A program made the translations under genes and the position numbers. 8,150 bases of DNA from Deltaproteobacteria bacterium (lineage in GTDB: Bacteria > Bdellovibrionota > JACOXK01 > 2-02-FULL-40-11). Of this stretch, positions 5,918 to 8,150 are shown in pieces. Numbering within the stretch: the first letter of the stretch is position 1; the number at the start of each line of letters is the position of its first letter. The notes below the pieces were generated by a model. That model ran no database searches. It worked only from the letters and a program-made list of their open reading frames with translations, and was not told the DNA's origin. The stretch lies in the NCBI GenBank assembly GCA_016193165.1, contig JACPST010000093.1, positions 1 to 8,150 on the forward strand, read 5' to 3'.

Positions 5918-5936
5918 TGTCACCGGTGTCGTGACA
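5918..5936. promoter_or_regulatory. Inverted repeat just upstream of the tRNA gene
   Basis: TGTCAC at 5918-5923 and GTGACA at 5931-5936 are inverted copies with 7 nt between. The palindrome CACCGGTG (5921-5928) is nested inside. It lies 18 nt upstream of the tRNA, where the promoter should be. TTGTCA at 5917-5922 is a possible -35, but no acceptable -10 follows. The remainder of 5787-5917 shows nothing else I can support beyond the palindrome TGATATCA at 5839-5846. Confidence 0.35.
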
Positions 5937-5954
5937 CTGATTTGAGCTGGTTTT

Positions 5955-6025
5955 GCGGGTGTAGTTCAATGGTAGAATGCGAGCTTCCCAAGCTTGAAAC
6001 GAGGGTTCGATTCCCTTCACCCGCT
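5955..6025 (+). tRNA. tRNA-Gly, anticodon CCC
   Basis: A complete 71-nt cloverleaf. The acceptor stem 5955-5961/6018-6024 has seven Watson-Crick pairs with discriminator T6025. The D arm is 5964-5978 with a GG-containing loop. The anticodon stem is 5980-5984/5992-5996 with the 7-nt loop TTCCCAA, so the anticodon is CCC at 5987-5989, reading GGG glycine codons. The T arm is 6001-6017 with loop TTCGATT. The 3' CCA is not encoded and must be added by the CCA-adding enzyme. No second tRNA is adjacent, and I see no duplicated 3' tRNA end that would mark an integrated element. Confidence 0.97.
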
Positions 6026-6080
6026 ATTTGAATTTGAACGAAGTGAAAATGAGAAAGCGTTATTTGATGCTTACGTCTAA

Positions 6081-6102
6081 ATCTTTACTTATTAGTAATG
6101 AT
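6081..6102. promoter_or_regulatory. Dyad overlapping the Rrf2-gene promoter, candidate autoregulatory operator
   Basis: ATCTTTACT at 6081-6089 and AGTAATGAT at 6094-6102 are inverted copies with one mismatch (T6084/T6099) around TATT. It covers the -35 box and part of the spacer of the likely Rrf2-gene promoter. Rrf2-family regulators commonly repress their own genes at such dyads. That this protein binds here is an inference. Confidence 0.45.
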
Positions 6103-6112
6103 TTGATATTCT
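6084..6112 (+). promoter_or_regulatory. Candidate sigma-70-type promoter for the Rrf2 gene
   Basis: TTTACT at 6084-6089 and TATTCT at 6107-6112 each match four of six consensus bases with 17-nt spacing. The start point would be about 6119, giving a leader of about 36 nt ending in a purine-only tract (6132-6153) that includes eight consecutive A at 6143-6150. GA-rich motifs in that tract are the only possible ribosome binding site. Confidence 0.4.
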
Positions 6113-6154
6113 GGAGTTGCCATAGAGAAATAGAAGAGAGAGAAAAAAAAGAGT

Positions 6155-6619
6155 ATGAAAGTCACGGCGTTAGAAGAATATGGGTTAAGATGCCTTTTGC
6201 AGTTGGCCAAGGCTTATCTGGAGCATAAGGAAGAAGGGCTTTCGATTAGCGAGATTGCAAAGCGTGAGGGGCTTTCCATTCAGTATGTGTCGAAGATTAC
6301 TTCTCATTTGAGAAAGGCGGGCCTCATTGAGTCGATGCGAGGGGTGCATGGAGGGTATCACTTGGTGAAGAAGCCTGAGGAGTTCAAACTTCTAGAAGTA
6401 TCCAAAGCCTTGGGCAATAGTATTTTTGATGAAGAATTTTGCATAGATCATGCAGGGAAAAAAACAACCTGTGTGCATGAAAAAAATTGCTCAGTACGGT
6501 CGGTGTGGAGTGGAATTCACCGACACATTAATACCATTTTAAGTCAGATTTCATTGGCGGATCTTGTGAATGGAGAGATGAAGACGGATCAGCGGTTATT
6601 AAAGGTGATTTCAGGATGA
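6155..6619 (+). CDS. Rrf2-family Fe-S-sensing-type transcriptional regulator (IscR-like)
   Basis: A 154-residue regulator. The N-terminal winged helix-turn-helix has the Rrf2 signature: MKVTALEEYGLRCLLQLA (1-18), LSISEIAKREGLSIQYVSKI (29-48) as the HTH, and LRKAGLIESMRGVHGGYHL (52-70) as the wing. Three cysteines, Cys96, Cys106 and Cys112 (CIDHAGKKTTCVHEKNC), are placed where IscR ligates its [2Fe-2S] cluster. In E. coli IscR the spacing is CX5CX5C, whereas here it is CX9CX5C. His residues 99 and 108 are possible fourth ligands. It is followed 93 nt later by sufC, so it most likely senses Fe-S status and controls suf. Its own promoter overlaps a dyad. A different cluster type or effector remains possible because of the altered spacing. 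The ATG at 6155 gives the exact family N-terminus. Confidence 0.92.
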   Translation: MKVTALEEYGLRCLLQLAKAYLEHKEEGLSISEIAKREGLSIQYVSKITSHLRKAGLIESMRGVHGGYHLVKKPEEFKLLEVSKALGNSIFDEEFCIDHAGKKTTCVHEKNCSVRSVWSGIHRHINTILSQISLADLVNGEMKTDQRLLKVISG

Positions 6620-6637
6620 AAAGAGGGATTCATTTTG

Positions 6638-6680
6638 TTGGGAATTAAACTTGACAAAAATGTAAAGATTTAAGTAAGAC
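6638..6680 (+). promoter_or_regulatory. Promoter region of the sufCB operon
   Basis: Two overlapping options exist. TTGGGA (6638-6643) with TGTAAA (6661-6666) has 17-nt spacing and four of six matches each. A perfect TTGACA (6651-6656) has only a poor -10, TAAGAC (6675-6680), at 18 nt. A perfect -35 with a weak -10 would suit a promoter needing an activator. The choice cannot be made from sequence alone. Confidence 0.4.
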
Positions 6681-6691
6681 TCTTTAAAGAG
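6680..6691. promoter_or_regulatory. Perfect 12-bp palindrome CTCTTTAAAGAG upstream of sufC
   Basis: The palindrome sits directly after the candidate -10 elements and 10 nt before the ribosome binding site. An operator here would block initiation or early elongation. The neighbouring Rrf2 regulator is the obvious candidate, although the palindrome does not closely resemble the dyad at 6081-6102. The sequence AGTAA (6673-6677) just before it does recur in that dyad. Confidence 0.4.
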
Positions 6692-6701
6692 GGCAGTCAA
6701 A

Positions 6702-6707
6702 AAGGAG
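6702..6707 (+). promoter_or_regulatory. Strong ribosome binding site of sufC
   Basis: AAGGAG lies 5 nt before the ATG at 6713. It is the strongest Shine-Dalgarno sequence in the window. It contrasts with glpX, the RatA-like gene, the barrel gene and the HELYH gene, which have none. Confidence 0.85.
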
Positions 6708-6712
6708 AAGTT

Positions 6713-7456
6713 ATGGCGTACTTTGAAATTAAAGATCTCCACGTCAGTGTGGAAGGAAAAGAGATTTTAAAGGGGTTAAACCTTAAAATCAATGAGGGGG
6801 AAGTTCATGCCTTAATGGGGCGAAATGGATCGGGAAAAACAACCCTTTCTCATACGATTATGGGGCACCCAAAATATGTGGTTACCGGGGGTGAGATTTT
6901 ATGCGACGGTGAAAATATTTTGAGCCTGAAACCTCATGAGCGAGCCCAACGAAGACTTTTTCTAGCCTTTCAATATCCTGTGGCCATTCCTGGCGTGAGC
7001 GTTGGAAATTTCTTGCGAGCTTCGATGAAAGCGGTTCGAGGCGGGGAGATTCCCATCAAGGAATTTCGAACTCTTCTCAAAGAAAAGCTAAAACTCCTCG
7101 ATATGCCGGATGGGGTTCTCAGCCGGTATGTGAATGATGGGTTTTCCGGAGGAGAGAAAAAACGTCTTGAGATTTTACAAATGGCTCTTTTGGAACCGAA
7201 AGTGGCTATTTTAGATGAAACAGATTCTGGCTTGGATATCGATGCTTTGACGATTGTTTCTGACGGTATCAATCGATTGAGAGATGGTAAGCGCTCGATG
7301 CTTGTCATTACGCATTACCAAAGGTTGCTCAATTACGTAAAGCCGGATTTTGTGCATGTGCTGATGGATGGGCAAATTGTGCGATCTGGAGGTCCAGATC
7401 TAGCACTGACGCTGGAAGCCAAAGGCTATGAATGGATTGCAGAGGAAAGGATCTAA
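6713..7456 (+). CDS. sufC: SufC, ATPase of the SUF Fe-S cluster assembly complex
   Basis: SufC is the ABC-type ATPase that works with SufB (and SufD) in the cytoplasmic scaffold that builds Fe-S clusters; it is not a membrane transporter. The 247 residues contain every ABC motif: Walker A GRNGSGKT (36-43, Lys42), Q-loop Gln87 in [10 protein letters not shown], signature FSGGEKKR (144-151), Walker B VAILDE (164-169) running into the SufC-typical [12 protein letters not shown], and the switch His201 in VITHYQRLL. The early region ([18 protein letters not shown]) is also diagnostic. It has a strong AAGGAG 5 nt before the start and a promoter of its own downstream of the Rrf2 gene. sufB begins 2 nt after the stop. 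The order sufC-sufB differs from the sufBCD order of many bacteria. Confidence 0.97.
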   Translation: MAYFEIKDLHVSVEGKEILKGLNLKINEGEVHALMGRNGSGKTTLSHTIMGHPKYVVTGGEILCDGENILSLKPHERAQRRLFLAFQYPVAIPGVSVGNFLRASMKAVRGGEIPIKEFRTLLKEKLKLLDMPDGVLSRYVNDGFSGGEKKRLEILQMALLEPKVAILDETDSGLDIDALTIVSDGINRLRDGKRSMLVITHYQRLLNYVKPDFVHVLMDGQIVRSGGPDLALTLEAKGYEWIAEERI

Positions 7457-7458
7457 AA

Positions 7459-8150
7459 ATGGCAGAACTTAAAAATAAGGCACTTCGAGACATTGGTGAA
7501 AACTATGATACGAAGTATGGTTTCCATAAGCCGGAGGATTATTTTTTCAAATCCAAGAGAGGATTGAATCGAGAAGTAGTTGAAGAAATTTCTCGAATGA
7601 AAAAAGAGCCTCAGTGGATGCTTGAGTTTCGACTGAGAGCATTGGAAATATTTTTGAAAAAACCGATGCCCACGTGGGGAGATACAAAGCTTTTAAATGA
7701 AATCGATTTTGAAAATATTTACTACTATATCAGGCCTGGAGAAAAACAGAGCAAGGATTGGAATGAAGTCCCCAAAGACATTAAAGACACCTTCGATAAA
7801 TTAGGTATTCCGGAAGCCGAGCGAAAATTTTTGGCTGGTGTTACAGCTCAGTATGAATCCGAGGTGGTGTATCACTCCATTCGAAAAGATCTTGAAGCTC
7901 AAGGCGTGCTTTTCTTAGATATGGATTCGGGGCTCAGAGAACATCCAGACATTGTCAGAAAACATTTTGGGACGGTCATTCCACCCATGGATAATAAATT
8001 TGCTGCCTTGAACTCTGCCGTGTGGTCGGGCGGGAGCTTTATTTATGTTCCAAAAGGGGTCCAGGTCAAAATTCCTGTGCAAGCATACTTTAGAATTAAT
8101 GCGGAAAATATGGGGCAATTTGAACGAACTTTAATTATTGCGGATGAAGG
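7459..8150 (+). CDS. sufB: SufB, Fe-S cluster scaffold protein (3' end cut off)
   Basis: SufB forms the scaffold with SufC and usually SufD, receives sulfur from SufS/SufE or SufU, and holds the nascent cluster. Only the first 230 residues are in the window, about half of the usual ~470. Recognisable blocks are [21 protein letters not shown] (16-36), [22 protein letters not shown] (44-65), [12 protein letters not shown] (136-147), [21 protein letters not shown] (188-208) and [14 protein letters not shown] (217-230), the last truncated by the edge. No cysteine occurs in this part; the conserved cluster and sulfur-accepting cysteines of SufB lie further on. AAAGGA at 7446-7451 is a good ribosome binding site 7 nt before the ATG, which is 2 nt after the sufC stop. 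A sufD and sufS/sufU are likely to follow outside the window. Confidence 0.96.
   Translation, partial: MAELKNKALRDIGENYDTKYGFHKPEDYFFKSKRGLNREVVEEISRMKKEPQWMLEFRLRALEIFLKKPMPTWGDTKLLNEIDFENIYYYIRPGEKQSKDWNEVPKDIKDTFDKLGIPEAERKFLAGVTAQYESEVVYHSIRKDLEAQGVLFLDMDSGLREHPDIVRKHFGTVIPPMDNKFAALNSAVWSGGSFIYVPKGVQVKIPVQAYFRINAENMGQFERTLIIADE

Noticed and set aside
5955..6154. tRNA-Gly as attachment site of an integrated element
   Set aside because: No integrase is present and no second copy of the tRNA 3' end was seen in the window.
6028..6228. 66-codon frame from a TTG between the tRNA and the Rrf2 gene
   Set aside because: It overlaps the start of the Rrf2 gene in another frame, has no ribosome binding site, and its composition is not protein-like.
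7915..8118. 67-codon minus-strand frame inside sufB
   Set aside because: It is antisense to conserved sufB and resembles no protein I know.

Overview
The window is a compact, moderately AT-rich stretch of bacterial chromosome. It looks like a Gram-negative proteobacterium of the Bdellovibrionota/'deltaproteobacterial' kind. That placement is an inference from four things: a signal-peptide beta-barrel protein, a matrixin-type lipoprotein, a near-perfect sigma-54 promoter, and an Rrf2-sufC-sufB cluster. No single marker gene in the window proves the phylum.

Layout. (1) Positions 3-2881 run rightward: the 3' end of an unrecognised protein, an exported START-like (SRPBCC) protein, a class II fructose-1,6-bisphosphatase (glpX), and a small RatA/COQ10-like SRPBCC protein 3 nt behind glpX. 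(2) A leftward gene at 2864-4204 overlaps the end of that run by 18 nt. It encodes an exported, probably beta-barrel protein with a long Lys/Pro/Glu-rich tail. Its upstream region holds two strong hairpins, a textbook sigma-54 promoter, an IHF-like match and an upstream 8-bp dyad. (3) At 4494-5786 two putative zinc metallopeptidases converge with a 15-nt overlap: a cytoplasmic HELYH protein with a basic tail, and a matrixin-like lipoprotein. (4) A tRNA-Gly(CCC) gene lies at 5955-6025. (5) From 6155 to the right edge lies iron-sulfur assembly: an Rrf2/IscR-type regulator with three clustered cysteines, sufC, and the first half of sufB.

Functionally, the right end is one coherent unit: an Fe-S-sensing-type repressor placed next to the SUF scaffold and ATPase it probably controls. 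The middle consists mainly of envelope functions. The left end combines gluconeogenesis (GlpX) with two lipid-binding-fold proteins.

I did not find a clearly new defence or mobile system. The most distinctive structure is the sigma-54 control region at 4316-4443 together with the palindromic elements in the leader it would transcribe. Two tail-to-tail overlapping gene pairs and several starts without Shine-Dalgarno sequences also stand out.
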